Below are positions 54,301 through 63,045 of a DNA stretch of 64,000 bases, piece after piece (positions within the stretch are counted from its first letter, which is position 1; each line of letters starts with the position of its first letter). Both the position numbers and the translations under genes were made by a program. This DNA comes from Pseudomonas berkeleyensis (GTDB lineage Bacteria; Pseudomonadota; Gammaproteobacteria; Pseudomonadales; Pseudomonadaceae), in the NCBI RefSeq assembly GCF_014109765.1, contig NZ_CP059139.1, positions 2,980,001-3,044,000 of the forward strand, read 5' to 3'. The notes beneath the pieces were generated by a model. The model made no database searches, was not told the DNA's origin, and worked only from the letters and a program-made list of their open reading frames with translations.

Positions 54301-55033
54301 CCGTAAGCGCCACAGTCAGCAGGGTGATGGCGACGGCAATATAGCCACTGTCGACCACCGCCATCGGCGTCTCAGATTCCGGCGTACCGACGAAGCGTGC
54401 CGCTGCCATGCCGGTGTAGTGCATACCGCTGATTGCCAGGCCCATCACCAGCGCACTGATCAACAAGGCCCAAAGCGTCGGCAGGCGCCCCTCCAGACCG
54501 AAGCGTACCCACAGCGCGACGATAGCCAGGGCGACGGCCACGACAATCGACAGGGCGAACATCCAGGGGTCATAACGCAGCAGCGGCGCCATTTGCATCG
54601 CCGCCATGCCGCTGTAGTGCATGGCACCAATGCCGGCGCCAACCAGCACACCGCCGACGCAAAGCTGCAGCAGGCTCAGATCACGTCGCGCCAACAGGTT
54701 CAGGGCGACCCAGGAGGCTGCCAAGCTCGGCAGCATGGACAGCAGCGTGATACCCAGGTCGAAACGCACCGCCGCGCACAACTCGAAAGCGAGCATACCG
54801 AGAAAGTGCATGGCCCAGATGCCACCGCCGAGCGCGAGCGAGCCGGTAAAGATGGTGATTTGCCGAGCGACGGGGTGGGAACTGTTGCGGGCCTCACCAG
54901 CCAGTTGCAACGCCATGCCGGCGGCGAATACGGCAATGGCCAGCGACAACAACACCAGCTCTGGATCGTAGTGGCTGAGCACGAGAACACTAGGATCCGC
55001 GCCCATGATGAAGAACAGCTCGAGAATCGACAT
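51341..55033 (-). CDS. MHYT-PAS-histidine kinase-receiver-HPt hybrid sensor
   Basis: 1230 residues. An N-terminal MHYT membrane domain of about seven helices (residues 10-260) carries MHFLGM, MHYSGM and MHYTGM motifs, proposed to hold copper and sense O2, CO or NO. Three PAS domains follow (about 275-640), then a His kinase with SFLANMSHEIRTPMNAIIG, an ATPase domain (LLGNAVKFT, GGTGLGTTIA), a receiver with Asp in ILMDVQMPG and an HPt domain with His in AQAHRLYGAAGN. Start at 55033 (MSILELFF). Co-transcribed with the HD-GYP regulator. Confidence 0.92.
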   Translation of the reverse strand: MSILELFFIMGADPSVLVLSHYDPELVLLSLAIAVFAAGMALQLAGEARNSSHPVARQITIFTGSLALGGGIWAMHFLGMLAFELCAAVRFDLGITLLSMLPSLAASWVALNLLARRDLSLLQLCVGGVLVGAGIGAMHYSGMAAMQMAPLLRYDPWMFALSIVVAVALAIVALWVRFGLEGRLPTLWALLISALVMGLAISGMHYTGMAAARFVGTPESETPMAVVDSGYIAVAITLLTVALTVFVVAVNTLLRYRRMSHQLKASEQHLRSIFDTALDAIVTVDHAGTIRSANRAVARLFGWEPEDLVGMHMRSLMPARYVGQVEQLLSDYLRTGRLTIPGGEQELVCLTRSGEEKPVRISVGITHAGSRPLFVVFVADISERQRMEKALRNSEQQYRSLISNIPGVSFRCLLDRDWTMLFVSDAVQTLTGWSADDFISKRCSIADLYHPDDYQPTADQVIAAIEQGRNYTVEYRLFDREGKEHWIWESGSAVCDEQGVPRWIDGVLLDQTETKRRNAEYEGKVTAISKAMALIEFDLDGNILDINDNALALFGYERDEVIGHHHGMFCYPDQIASDTYRQGWVDLRAGQFRAGEYRRKGKDGREVWIQATYNPILDTDGKPFKVVKLATDLTPRRLMEQELRAARDRAEAAAAARSSFLANMSHEIRTPMNAIIGFTDLLLETSLSVDQRRHLSTVQHSSRSLLGLLNDILDTAKLDRGAIELEQLDFSLRELCEQVIASQRLAAESKGLQLHLDYPATVTDFFCGDPLRLQQVLTNLLGNAVKFTLRGEVRLRVTGEPGAMRLAVKDTGIGIAADRLEKIFEPFAQADASMSRRFGGTGLGTTIARQLVELMGGRLRVESTEGQGSCFSVELPLRAGKRLASQQRAVLPELGSLSILAADDVPQNLELLQLSLEHFGHRVRCVADGESALQAFTEERFDLILMDVQMPGVDGLEASRRIRQLEAHEAREPTPIIALTASVLDQDRQAALDSGMNAFASKPLDLNALLWEIARLLGLTDVPSAVVSATRFAEDGLFDWVRGSNLWGGPLRMAQAIAAFVDEQQTLVARLSQLLEARDWSEGRAQAHRLYGAAGNLALTHLTTLAQALEQAFEAQDENVLRALFVELEQAFQTVKDVVPQVPQASSTTDSTPVDPGTLRELVGQLRHALERGSLDDEALAAMEHAVRGSVYNAALNDIRQVLDDFDFDQALTMLDQLLRQLQDEEATPS

Positions 55034-55127
55034 ACAACCCCAGGGTACCGGCAGAAAGCCAGCCAATTGCCAGCATCTGAAACGACGGGGTCACGCTTGT
55101 CAATTAGAGCAGATCAATAACACCCAT

Positions 55128-55155
55128 AGAAAAGCCCGCCGAAGCGGGCTTTTCT
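55128..55155 (-). terminator. Rho-independent terminator of htpG
   Basis: Twelve-base-pair stem AGAAAAGCCCGC-CGAA-GCGGGCTTTTCT, 14 bases past the htpG stop on the reverse strand, with a T-rich right arm. Confidence 0.88.
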
Positions 55156-55168
55156 AATAACTGACCAC

Positions 55169-57067
55169 TCAGGCAGAAAGTTCTACCAGCAATTTGTTCA
55201 GACGCTGCACGTAAGCGGCAGGGTCTTTCAGGCTGTCGCCAGCAGCCAAAGCGGCCTGATCGAACAGGATGTGCGACAGGTCGGTGAAACGATCCTCGTC
55301 CGGCTCGGCATCCAGGCGCTCGATCAGCGGGTGCGCTGGGTTGAACTCGAAGATCGGCTTGGCATCCGGCACTTTCTGCCCGCTGGCTTCGAGGATCTGG
55401 CGCATCTGCAGACCGAGATCCTGCTCGCCGATGGCAAGAATCGCCGGCGAGTCGGTCAGACGATGAGACACGCGCACCTCGGCAACCTGCTCGCCCAGCG
55501 CCCCTTTGAGGCGCTCGATCAGCCCTTCCTTGGCCTTGGCCACCTCTTCCTGAGCCTTCTTGTCCTCTTCCGAGTCCAGCTCACCCAGGTTCAGGTCACC
55601 ACGGGCCACGTCGACGAACTGCTTGCCGTCGAACTCGGTCAGGTAGCTCATCAGCCACTCGTCGATGCGATCGGTAAGCAGCAGCACTTCGATGCCTTTC
55701 TTGCGGAAGACTTCCAGGTGCGGGCTGTTCTTGATCTGTGCGTAGCTTTCGCCAGTGAGGAAGTAGATCTTGTCCTGACCTTCCTTGACGCGGCCCAGGT
55801 AGTCGGCCAGCGAAACCGATTGCTCCTCGCCTTCGCCGTTGGTGGAGGCGAAACGCAGCAGGCCGGCGATCTTCTCCTTGTTGGCGAAGTCTTCCGCCGG
55901 GCCTTCCTTGAGCACCTGACCGAAGGCTTTCCAGAAGGTCTTGTAGTCGTCCGGCTTGTCCTTGGCCAGCTTCTCCAGCATGTCCAGCACGCGCTTGGTC
56001 AGCGCCGACTTCATCGAATCGATGACCGGGCCGGACTGCAGGATTTCGCGGGAGACGTTCAGCGACAGGTCGTTGGAGTCGATCACACCCTTGATGAAGC
56101 GCAGGTACAGCGGCAGGAACTGATCGGCCTGATCCATGATGAACACGCGCTGCACGTAGAGCTTGAGACCCTTCGGCGCTTCGCGGTGGTACAGATCAAA
56201 TGGCGCACGGCCCGGCACATACAGCAGCGAGGTGTATTCCAGCTTGCCTTCGACCTTGTTGTGGCTCCAGCTCAGCGGGTTCTCGAAGTCATGGCCGACG
56301 TGCTTGTAGAACTCCTGATACTCCTCGTCCTTGATCTCGGTACGCGGACGCGTCCACAGGGCGCTGGCACGGTTGACGGTTTCCCACTCGACTTCTGCAG
56401 GGGCGTCTTCGCCGTGATGTTCCTTGGGCAGCTCGATGGGCAGCGCGATGTGATCCGAGTACTTCTTGACGATGTTGCGCAGGCGCCAGCCGTCAGCGAA
56501 CTCTTCTTCGCCGCTCTTCAGGTGCAGGACGATGCGCGTGCCGCGCTCGGCCTTGTCGATGGTGGCGACCTCGAACTCACCCTCGCCTTTCGACGCCCAA
56601 TACACGCCTTCGCTGGCCGGGCTGCCGGCACGGCGGCTGAACACCTCGACCTGATCGGCGACGATGAACGCAGAATAGAAACCGACACCGAACTGACCGA
56701 TCAGGTGCGAGTCCTTCTTCTGGTCGCCGGAGAGATTCTTCAGGAAGTCGGAAGTGCCGGATTTGGCGATGGTGCCCAGGTGTGCGATGACCTCCTCGCG
56801 GCTCATGCCGATACCGTTGTCTTCGAGGGTGACGGTCTTGGCCTCCTTGTCGAAGGACAGACGGATCTTCAGCGGATCGCCACCTTCTAGCAGTTCGGGC
56901 TTGGCCAGCGCCTCGAAACGCAGCTTGTCAGCAGCATCGGAAGCGTTGGAGATCAACTCGCGCAGGAAGATTTCCTTGTTCGAGTAGAGGGAATGGATCA
57001 TCAGGTGAAGCAGTTGCTTCACCTCGGTCTGGAAGCCCAGGGTTTCTTTTTGAGTTTCCACACTCAT
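55169..57067 (-). CDS. htpG: Molecular chaperone HtpG (Hsp90)
   Basis: 632-residue bacterial Hsp90. The N-terminal ATPase domain shows [41 protein letters not shown] and [17 protein letters not shown]. The middle domain contains [22 protein letters not shown] and [11 protein letters not shown] with the catalytic Arg. ATP-driven cytoplasmic chaperone for late folding of client proteins. Start has GGAGTTAGAAGACC upstream. Confidence 0.97.
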   Translation of the reverse strand: MSVETQKETLGFQTEVKQLLHLMIHSLYSNKEIFLRELISNASDAADKLRFEALAKPELLEGGDPLKIRLSFDKEAKTVTLEDNGIGMSREEVIAHLGTIAKSGTSDFLKNLSGDQKKDSHLIGQFGVGFYSAFIVADQVEVFSRRAGSPASEGVYWASKGEGEFEVATIDKAERGTRIVLHLKSGEEEFADGWRLRNIVKKYSDHIALPIELPKEHHGEDAPAEVEWETVNRASALWTRPRTEIKDEEYQEFYKHVGHDFENPLSWSHNKVEGKLEYTSLLYVPGRAPFDLYHREAPKGLKLYVQRVFIMDQADQFLPLYLRFIKGVIDSNDLSLNVSREILQSGPVIDSMKSALTKRVLDMLEKLAKDKPDDYKTFWKAFGQVLKEGPAEDFANKEKIAGLLRFASTNGEGEEQSVSLADYLGRVKEGQDKIYFLTGESYAQIKNSPHLEVFRKKGIEVLLLTDRIDEWLMSYLTEFDGKQFVDVARGDLNLGELDSEEDKKAQEEVAKAKEGLIERLKGALGEQVAEVRVSHRLTDSPAILAIGEQDLGLQMRQILEASGQKVPDAKPIFEFNPAHPLIERLDAEPDEDRFTDLSHILFDQAALAAGDSLKDPAAYVQRLNKLLVELSA

Positions 57068-57201
57068 GGTCTTCTAACTCCATCTGTAGGACAGGAACCG
57101 CTACGGCGGCGATGACCTGCAGATGGGGGCAACCTAATGGATTTCAAGGGCCTGGCATCACGACACGGATCTCATGTCAGCATGCGGTCGGGTGCTTTGA
57201 A

Positions 57202-57265
57202 GTAGGGTGCGCTGCGCGCACCGCGAAGACCGCGGTGCTTGCCTGGTGCGCACGGCACCCCCTAC
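57202..57265. repeat. REP-like imperfect inverted repeat
   Basis: GTAGGGTGCGCTGCGCGCACC at one end and the complement of GTAGGGGGTGCCGTGCGCACC at the other, with a CCGCG/CGCGG inner stem. GTAGGG...GCGCACC repeats of this form are common between genes in Pseudomonas. Confidence 0.65.
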
Positions 57266-57290
57266 GAACAGCCTGATCTGTGGGGTAACA

Positions 57291-58529
57291 CTAGGGTTCC
57301 AGCAACTCCAGACGACCAATCTCCTCCGGTTTGAAACTGAAACTGGCCTGGCCACCGCCACTTCCCATTTGCTGAGAGAGGCGAATGCTGCCGTCTGCGT
57401 CGAGACCGGCAAAACGCCCCTCCACCGTGCCGCCGCTGGCGCGGCTCAGGCGCATGCTGAGGTTGCGATACTGCTCAGGGTTACGTTGCAAACGGGCCAG
57501 GCTGAAACGCTGGCGCCGGTCGACCGGACGGCTCAGGCGCTCTTCCGCAGGAGCAGCCTCACTCGATTGCGTTGCCGTCACGGCAGGGAGTGCCGGAAAG
57601 CGATCGCCGTCCACGGCCCAGCCCTGCCCGGCGCGCTTGTGCAGGCGAATTGGCAGGCGTTCGCTGCGCCGGTCGATCTGCGCCTCGACCTGCACCTCCA
57701 GCGTGTCACCCTCGAAAGTGAACGGCGGCAGCTTCAGCTCGCTCACGTTGCGCGTGGCAAAACGCCGTTGCAGATAGTCCTGCAGCACATGGGCGATGGT
57801 GTCGCGAGAATCGAAGCGCACGTCGATCTGGCCATCGGTATAACGCAGCCGATCACGATATAGCTCTACCCGACCACTCAGGCTGGTCTTGAAGCGCGGC
57901 GGCAGCACCAGGTGGAAGTCACCGGCCAGCCGATTCGGCTCCTGCGGCTGCAAGTCAAGATGCAGGGTGTAACCACGGCTCAGGCGCCGCGCCTCGGGCA
58001 GATCCTGCTCCGGCAGCAACCAGCTCAGTTCCACCTCCGGCAGATTGCCGCTGTCCTGTGGCAAGACATCCACACGCACACGACCTTCCACCGGCTGCGG
58101 CAGACGAATGCTCAGTTCACGCAGGGCGAAGAAATCCAGACCTTCACGCAGGGTAAGCACACCGTCGATCAACTCCCCCTGCTGCGGCCGGAAAGGCTGA
58201 CCATTGAGCTCACCGGCAAGCTCGATGGCCAGCTCGGCCGGCTCCTGTATGTCTGGCTTGAGCCAGTCGAGGCGAATGATCGCCGCCAGGCGCTCGGCGT
58301 CCTTGCTGGCCAGCAGGGTCAAACCGACCACCAGGGGAATCACCCCGAGGCCAATCAGCATCACGGCACTGCGCGCACGCACCCAGTGGCGAATGATGTA
58401 GATCAGCGTGATCGGCGGCAGCAGGCTACCCCAGCCCCACAGCAGGCTGGTGGCGAATGCCCGCGTCACCAACCAGACCAGGCCGGCCAGCATCAGCAAC
58501 AGGCCACCAATTATCAGCAACGCATCCAT
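57291..58529 (-). CDS. Conserved membrane-anchored protein of unknown function
   Basis: 412 residues. Two to three N-terminal membrane segments (about 4-25, 30-48, 55-75) are followed by a large beta-rich domain, probably periplasmic (ALRELSIRLPQPVEGRVRVDVLPQ, YTLHLDLQPQEPNRLAGDFHLVLPP). The C-terminal segment (RNLSMRLSRASGGTVEGRFAGLDADGSIRLSQQ) resembles a small RNA-binding-like or beta-barrel fold. I do not recognise a named family. It lies upstream of htpG with a repeat between them, on the same strand. Start has AAGGAATCTG upstream. Confidence 0.7.
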   Translation of the reverse strand: MDALLIIGGLLLMLAGLVWLVTRAFATSLLWGWGSLLPPITLIYIIRHWVRARSAVMLIGLGVIPLVVGLTLLASKDAERLAAIIRLDWLKPDIQEPAELAIELAGELNGQPFRPQQGELIDGVLTLREGLDFFALRELSIRLPQPVEGRVRVDVLPQDSGNLPEVELSWLLPEQDLPEARRLSRGYTLHLDLQPQEPNRLAGDFHLVLPPRFKTSLSGRVELYRDRLRYTDGQIDVRFDSRDTIAHVLQDYLQRRFATRNVSELKLPPFTFEGDTLEVQVEAQIDRRSERLPIRLHKRAGQGWAVDGDRFPALPAVTATQSSEAAPAEERLSRPVDRRQRFSLARLQRNPEQYRNLSMRLSRASGGTVEGRFAGLDADGSIRLSQQMGSGGGQASFSFKPEEIGRLELLEP

Positions 58530-58601
58530 CTACAGATTCCTTGTGGTCATTTCGCTGCGCTGCCAGCCTGCTCCGGGTACCGGGCAAGCCTCATGAGTGG
58601 C

Positions 58602-59048
58602 TCAGGGTTCATCGACCTTGAAATGAGCGCGGGCGGTGGCAGTCGGCTCGGTCTGGGTGGTTTGCCAGGCGGTGATCGCCACGTTGGCCACCCGCCGCCC
58701 CTGGCGCCAGACCTGGCACTGCGCATAGGTGTCACGATAATGGCCGGCGCGCAGGTAATCTATCGAGAAGTCGATGATTTTGGGCAAATGTGGAATGCCC
58801 ATGAACATCAACAGATGCAGCATGGCGGCATGCTCCATGAAGCCGGCGATCACCCCGCCATGCAGCGCCGGCAATACCGGATTGCCGATGCAGTCGCGAT
58901 TGGCCGGCAGACGAAAGACCATGTCATCGCCCAGGCGCAGGCACTCGATGCCGAGCAGCTTGGCGTAGGGAATCAGGTTGATCAGCGGGTCGTAGTCGTT
59001 CTGCTGGTGCGCACGCGCCACCAGTTGCTCCAGGTTCAGATCGCTCAT
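58602..59048 (-). CDS. Hotdog thioesterase (PaaI-like)
   Basis: 148 residues, one hotdog domain. The active segment is ALHGGVIAGFMEHAAMLHLL around residues 61-80; Glu/His placement fits a PaaI-like acyl-CoA thioesterase. Its ATG overlaps the stop of a second, different hotdog gene by four bases, so the two are made together and could form a heteromeric enzyme. Substrate unknown. Confidence 0.85.
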   Translation of the reverse strand: MSDLNLEQLVARAHQQNDYDPLINLIPYAKLLGIECLRLGDDMVFRLPANRDCIGNPVLPALHGGVIAGFMEHAAMLHLLMFMGIPHLPKIIDFSIDYLRAGHYRDTYAQCQVWRQGRRVANVAITAWQTTQTEPTATARAHFKVDEP

Positions 59049-59512
59049 GCCGCACCGCCTTGGGTCAGCTCACCCTTGCCCTTGACGGCCTTGCCCATGC
59101 GCATGAAGGCGCCGACCACGTGGGCGATGGGCTGCTCGGGATCGTCCTGGTAGGCATAGCCGCGGGTAAAGATGACGTTGGGCGTAACCCGATAGCACTC
59201 GGCGAAGCCGAATACGTCCTTGCCGGGTTCGGCTGGGTGCATGTAGTCGATACGCAGGTCGAGGGTCGGGCAGATCTCGAACTCTGGCAGCACGCAGACC
59301 GTGGAAATCCCGCAGGTGGTGTCCATCAGCGTAGTGATCGCACCGCCATGGATGACGCCGGTATCTGGATTGCCGACGATATGCGCCGCATAAGGCAAGC
59401 GCAGCGTCAGGCCCTTGTTGTCGGCCGCCTCCACGCTCATGCCCAGCACCTGACAATGACGCAGGGCGGCAAGAAACCGCTGCGCCCGCTCCTGAATCGA
59501 CTGATCGCTCAT
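59045..59512 (-). CDS. Hotdog thioesterase (PaaI-like)
   Basis: 155 residues, one hotdog domain with GVIHGGAITTLMDTTCGIS (about residues 52-70), where Asp after the HGG helix is the usual catalytic acid, and LDLRIDYMHPAEPGKDV. Probably cleaves aryl- or acyl-CoA. ATG at 59512 (MSDQSIQERA) chosen by domain fit; an upstream in-frame ATG adds 12 residues without homology. Forms an overlapping pair with the next thioesterase gene. Confidence 0.85.
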   Translation of the reverse strand: MSDQSIQERAQRFLAALRHCQVLGMSVEAADNKGLTLRLPYAAHIVGNPDTGVIHGGAITTLMDTTCGISTVCVLPEFEICPTLDLRIDYMHPAEPGKDVFGFAECYRVTPNVIFTRGYAYQDDPEQPIAHVVGAFMRMGKAVKGKGELTQGGAA

Positions 59513-59691
59513 CGCACATCTGCACCACGTGAAAAAGGTGCGCATCATAACGCCTTGCGCCAGCGCTCACACGCGCTGGGCTAGCGGCGACAGGCCGCTC
59601 AGGGAACTAAAACACAGGGGCCATGTTCGAAGGATTGTGCGCATGGGGTCTGCCCTGGCACCTAAAAACTCTCACACATGGAGTGATGACC

Positions 59692-59982
59692 GTGAACAAA
59701 CCTCTGACTTATGCCCTGCTGCTTGCCACTGCCCTGGGTCTCGCCGCTTGCGAGAAAACCCCGGAAGACAAGATGGAGTCGGCCAAGGAGTCAGTCTCCG
59801 AAGCCATGGACAACCTGGGCGATGCCGCCAAAGAAACCGGCGATGCCATCGAACAGAAAACCGACGAAGTGATGGGCACCGAGCCTACCACCGGCGAAAA
59901 GATCGAAGATGCTGCTAGTGACGCCGCTGACGCCATCGAAAACGCAGGCGAAGAAGCCAAAGACAAGGTTGACGGCCAGTAA
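59692..59982 (+). CDS. Small helical lipoprotein
   Basis: 96 residues: lipoprotein signal MNKPLTYALLLATALGLAACEK with lipobox LAAC, then a highly acidic, Ala/Lys/Glu-rich region of 11-residue-like helical repeats (SAKESVSEAMDNLGDAAKETG and similar), as in LEA-like or YtxH-like stress proteins. Likely an outer-membrane-anchored amphipathic helix. The GTG at 59692 sits eight bases after GGAG; an ATG at 59686 is too near to that site. A strong terminator follows. Confidence 0.78.
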   Translation: MNKPLTYALLLATALGLAACEKTPEDKMESAKESVSEAMDNLGDAAKETGDAIEQKTDEVMGTEPTTGEKIEDAASDAADAIENAGEEAKDKVDGQ

Positions 59983-60023
59983 GCAAGCCGGCAGTGCCAG
60001 CCACTGCATAGGCCAGTAAACAA

Positions 60024-60055
60024 AAAACCCTCGGAGAGCGATCTCCGAGGGTTTT
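60024..60055 (+). terminator. Rho-independent terminator of the lipoprotein gene
   Basis: Fourteen-base-pair stem AAAACCCTCGGAGA-GCGA-TCTCCGAGGGTTTT followed by CTTTTTG; 42 bases after the stop. Confidence 0.92.
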
Positions 60056-60118
60056 CTTTTTGAAGGCAGATAAGTCCGTGCGCTGCCTGATGCTCGATCA
60101 GGCGGCGCGCCAGGCCTA

Positions 60119-61810
60119 TCAATCCTCGCGGTAGCGACGCAGCTTCAGGGCTTTGCCGGCAACGCGGGTGTCCTTGAGCTTGCCCAGCAGGCGATCCAGG
60201 CCGTCTTCCGGCAGTTCGACCAGGCTGAAGGTCTCACGGATCTGGATACGACCGATGGCTTCGCGAGCCAGACCACCTTCATTGAGAATGGCGCCCAGCA
60301 GGTTCTTCGCGGCGATGCCGTCGCGAGTACCCAGCGCGGTGCGGCAACGCACACGGCCTTCGGCCAGCGGTACCGGCGCACGACGCTCGCGGTATTCGCC
60401 GCGCTCGCCACCACGATCGCTACGCTCGCTGTCACGCTCACGACGTTCGCGCGGAGCGCCACCAACACCCGGCACCAGCGGCTGCTCGCGCTCGACGGTA
60501 GCCAGATCCAGCGCCTGGCCATTGGTAGCCTTCTTCAGCAGGGCCGCGGCCAGGGCGCGCGGGCTACAGCCGATATCGGCGGTCAGGCGGTCGAGCAGGT
60601 CACCATGGCTGGCTTCGGCATCAGCAACCAGCGGCGCCAGCGAAGAAGTCAGCTTCTTGATGCGCGCATCGAGCACTTGTTGGGCGTTCGGCAGCTTGAC
60701 CTCACCGACCTTCTGCCCGGTGACACGCTCGATCACTTGCAGCATGCGGCGCTCACGCGGCGTTACCAGCAGCAGTGCGCGGCCATCACGACCAGCACGG
60801 CCGGTACGGCCGATACGGTGCACGTAGGACTCCGGGTCGTACGGCATGTCGACGTTGAATACGTGGGTAATGCGCGGTACGTCGATACCACGGGCGGCCA
60901 CGTCGGTTGCCACGACGATGTCCAGACGACCGTCCTTGAGCGAGTCGATCACGCGCTCACGCTGGTTTTGGGCGATGTCGCCGTTCAGCGCAGCCGCCTT
61001 GTAGCCTTTGGCTTCCAGGGCGCTGGCCAGATCCAGGGTGGCCTGCTTGGTGCGCACGAAGGCGATCAGCGCGTCGAACTCTTCGACTTCCAGCAGGCGC
61101 AGTACGGCGTTGGTCTTCTGATCGGCATGGATCATCAGGTGCGCCTGCTCGATACGCGAGACGGTCTGGGTCTTGGCAGCGATCTTGATGTGCTGCGGCT
61201 CGCGCAGGTGCTTCTCGGCGATGGCGCGAATCGAGTGCGGCAGCGTCGCGGAGAACAGCACGCTCTGACGGCTTTCCGGCATGGCTTCGAAGATCACTTC
61301 GAGGTCATCCATGAAGCCCAGCTTGAGCATTTCGTCGGCTTCGTCGAGAACCAGGTGCTGAATGGTGGACAGCACTTTCTCGTCACGACGCAGGTGGTCG
61401 ACCAGACGGCCAGGCGTGGCGACGATCACCTGGGCGCCCTGGCGAATGGCCTTGAGTTGCGGGCCCATCGGTGCGCCGCCATACACGGCGACCACATTCA
61501 GGCCAGGCATCTGCTTGGAGTAGGTTTCGAAAGCGGTAGCCACCTGCAGGGCCAGCTCGCGAGTCGGCGCCAGAATCAGCACCTGCGGCTCACGCTTGGC
61601 CGGGTCGATCTTCGACAGCAGCGGCAGTGCGAAGGCGGCGGTCTTACCGGTACCGGTCTGTGCCTGGCCGATCATGTCGTGGCCGGCGAGGATCACCGGA
61701 ATGGCCTGCGACTGGATCGGGGACGGCTCTTCGTAACCAACGGCGGTCAGAGCGGCGAGAATATTGGGGTGAAGTCCGAGCGCGGCGAAGCCGCCGATTT
61801 CCTGGGTCAT
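60119..61810 (-). CDS. deaD: DEAD-box ATP-dependent RNA helicase (DeaD/CsdA type)
   Basis: 563 residues. All helicase motifs are readable: Q-motif in FAALGLHPNILAALTAVGYEEPSPIQ, Walker A AQTGTGKT, PTRELALQ, DEAD in LVLDEADEML, SAT in LFSATLP, VATDVAARGIDV and HRIGRTGRAGR. A charged Arg/Glu-rich linker (about 440-470) leads to a C-terminal DbpA-like RNA-binding domain (about 485-563). Acts in ribosome assembly and mRNA decay, often cold-induced. A long untranslated leader precedes it. Confidence 0.94.
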   Translation of the reverse strand: MTQEIGGFAALGLHPNILAALTAVGYEEPSPIQSQAIPVILAGHDMIGQAQTGTGKTAAFALPLLSKIDPAKREPQVLILAPTRELALQVATAFETYSKQMPGLNVVAVYGGAPMGPQLKAIRQGAQVIVATPGRLVDHLRRDEKVLSTIQHLVLDEADEMLKLGFMDDLEVIFEAMPESRQSVLFSATLPHSIRAIAEKHLREPQHIKIAAKTQTVSRIEQAHLMIHADQKTNAVLRLLEVEEFDALIAFVRTKQATLDLASALEAKGYKAAALNGDIAQNQRERVIDSLKDGRLDIVVATDVAARGIDVPRITHVFNVDMPYDPESYVHRIGRTGRAGRDGRALLLVTPRERRMLQVIERVTGQKVGEVKLPNAQQVLDARIKKLTSSLAPLVADAEASHGDLLDRLTADIGCSPRALAAALLKKATNGQALDLATVEREQPLVPGVGGAPRERRERDSERSDRGGERGEYRERRAPVPLAEGRVRCRTALGTRDGIAAKNLLGAILNEGGLAREAIGRIQIRETFSLVELPEDGLDRLLGKLKDTRVAGKALKLRRYRED

Positions 61811-62129
61811 GGGTCTGCCTCAAGTGCATCCGCAAAGACCCATGTTCCAAAGCTGCGCATGCCGTGTAAGACCTTTTGGGTCACCCTGGCAGCCTGGTCG
61901 GCGGGGATTTGCGAAAACGTGATGAAAGTGAATCGTCAAGGATAGTCCGCTGGGGACTGGCTGCCGGGAGTTAATTTCCCGGGCGAGTTGCACTACCTGA
62001 ACGTGGCCAGAGAATTGGCCGGCGCGCATCATACCGGAAATTCCTGACCAAGGTGCTGTTTTTTATCCCTACACGCCACCCAAAGAGGCTTTTCTAGAGC
62101 TTTTCGTAGTTTTTACGCCGGGCGGCGTA
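61811..62129. other. Leader of deaD, no gene seen
   Basis: About 319 bases between the helicase start and the spermidine-synthase-like stop. A long 5' leader is typical for cold-inducible helicase genes, but I see no clear cold-box or promoter. A small ACGCC-GGGC-GGCGT hairpin lies at 62114-62127 and lacks a T tract in the needed direction. Confidence 0.45.
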
Positions 62130-62909
62130 TCAGGTAGCCGGGCGCAAGGCCGCGATCAGCGGCTGCAGCGAATAACCCAGACGTGGGGCCAGCTCGCCAG
62201 CACGGGCCTGCAGACGCCCGAGATCCATGCGTTGATCAAGCTCCGCCGGGATCAACAGCACCACGTTGCCCTCCTTCACCGGGCACTCCCAATAGTGCCG
62301 GTGGTAGAGCCCACGCAGCAGCGCCGCACCAAGCGGCTTGCCGTCATTGCCGGCCCACTGGTTGATGATCAGCCAACCGCCGGGATTGAGTTTTTCCCGA
62401 CAGCGTTCGAGAAAGCGCCAGGCCAGATGACCGACACCGGGCCCCTGATCGGTGTAGAGATCGAGAAAGATCAGATCAGCGGTTTCTGCGCTGTCCAGCA
62501 ACTCGACGGCGTCGCCGATACGAATGGTCAGCCGTGGGTCGTCATCCAGACCAAGAAACTCCATGGCCAGACGCGGTACGTCCGGACGCAGTTCGATGGC
62601 CTCGACATCTTCGAGCGGCAGGAACTTCAGGCAGGCCTGGGTCAGGTTGCCGGCGCCGAGACCGAGGAACAGTGCGGTTTCCGGCGCATCGTGGCACAGC
62701 GCGCCAAGCAGCATGGCACGGGTGTAGTCGTACTCGAGCCAGCTCGGATCGCCCTGAAACACGCAGCTCTGCTCGATGGCATCACCGAATTCGAGGAAAC
62801 GGTAGGCGCCGATCTGCACCACGCGGATCACCCCGAAAGCATCGCGAACCTCGGCCAGCAGCACTTCGTCCAGCTTCTGCATCTCGTCGTCCGGCGGCAA
62901 ACCTGGCAT
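62130..62909 (-). CDS. Spermidine synthase-like (fused-type) methyltransferase-fold protein
   Basis: 259 residues with the spermidine-synthase Rossmann fold: ALFLGLGAGNLTQACLKFLP (cofactor loop), VEAIELRPDVPRLA and LIFLDLYTDQGPG, where the Asp pair could bind a polyamine-like substrate. An N-terminal beta part (IRVVQIGAYRFLEFG) is shared with the family. True polyamine synthesis is unproven; many such proteins are uncharacterised. ATG at 62909 has GGAG eight bases upstream; an ATG at 62972 adds 21 residues and is possible. Confidence 0.78.
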   Translation of the reverse strand: MPGLPPDDEMQKLDEVLLAEVRDAFGVIRVVQIGAYRFLEFGDAIEQSCVFQGDPSWLEYDYTRAMLLGALCHDAPETALFLGLGAGNLTQACLKFLPLEDVEAIELRPDVPRLAMEFLGLDDDPRLTIRIGDAVELLDSAETADLIFLDLYTDQGPGVGHLAWRFLERCREKLNPGGWLIINQWAGNDGKPLGAALLRGLYHRHYWECPVKEGNVVLLIPAELDQRMDLGRLQARAGELAPRLGYSLQPLIAALRPAT

Positions 62910-63045
62910 CGATCCGTCTCCAACAGTGACATCCCGCACCAGAAGTGGCGGGCTAAAGGCGCCGATTGTCATTGAAGCAGCCGCCCCCGGTCACGCAATA
63001 ATTCCACCACTTGCGCTGCTACTCATAACAATAACGAGGATCGCC

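Noticed and set aside
62114..62127. Hairpin after the spermidine-synthase-like gene as terminator
   Set aside because: The T run is on the wrong side for the reverse-strand gene and the stem has only five pairs.
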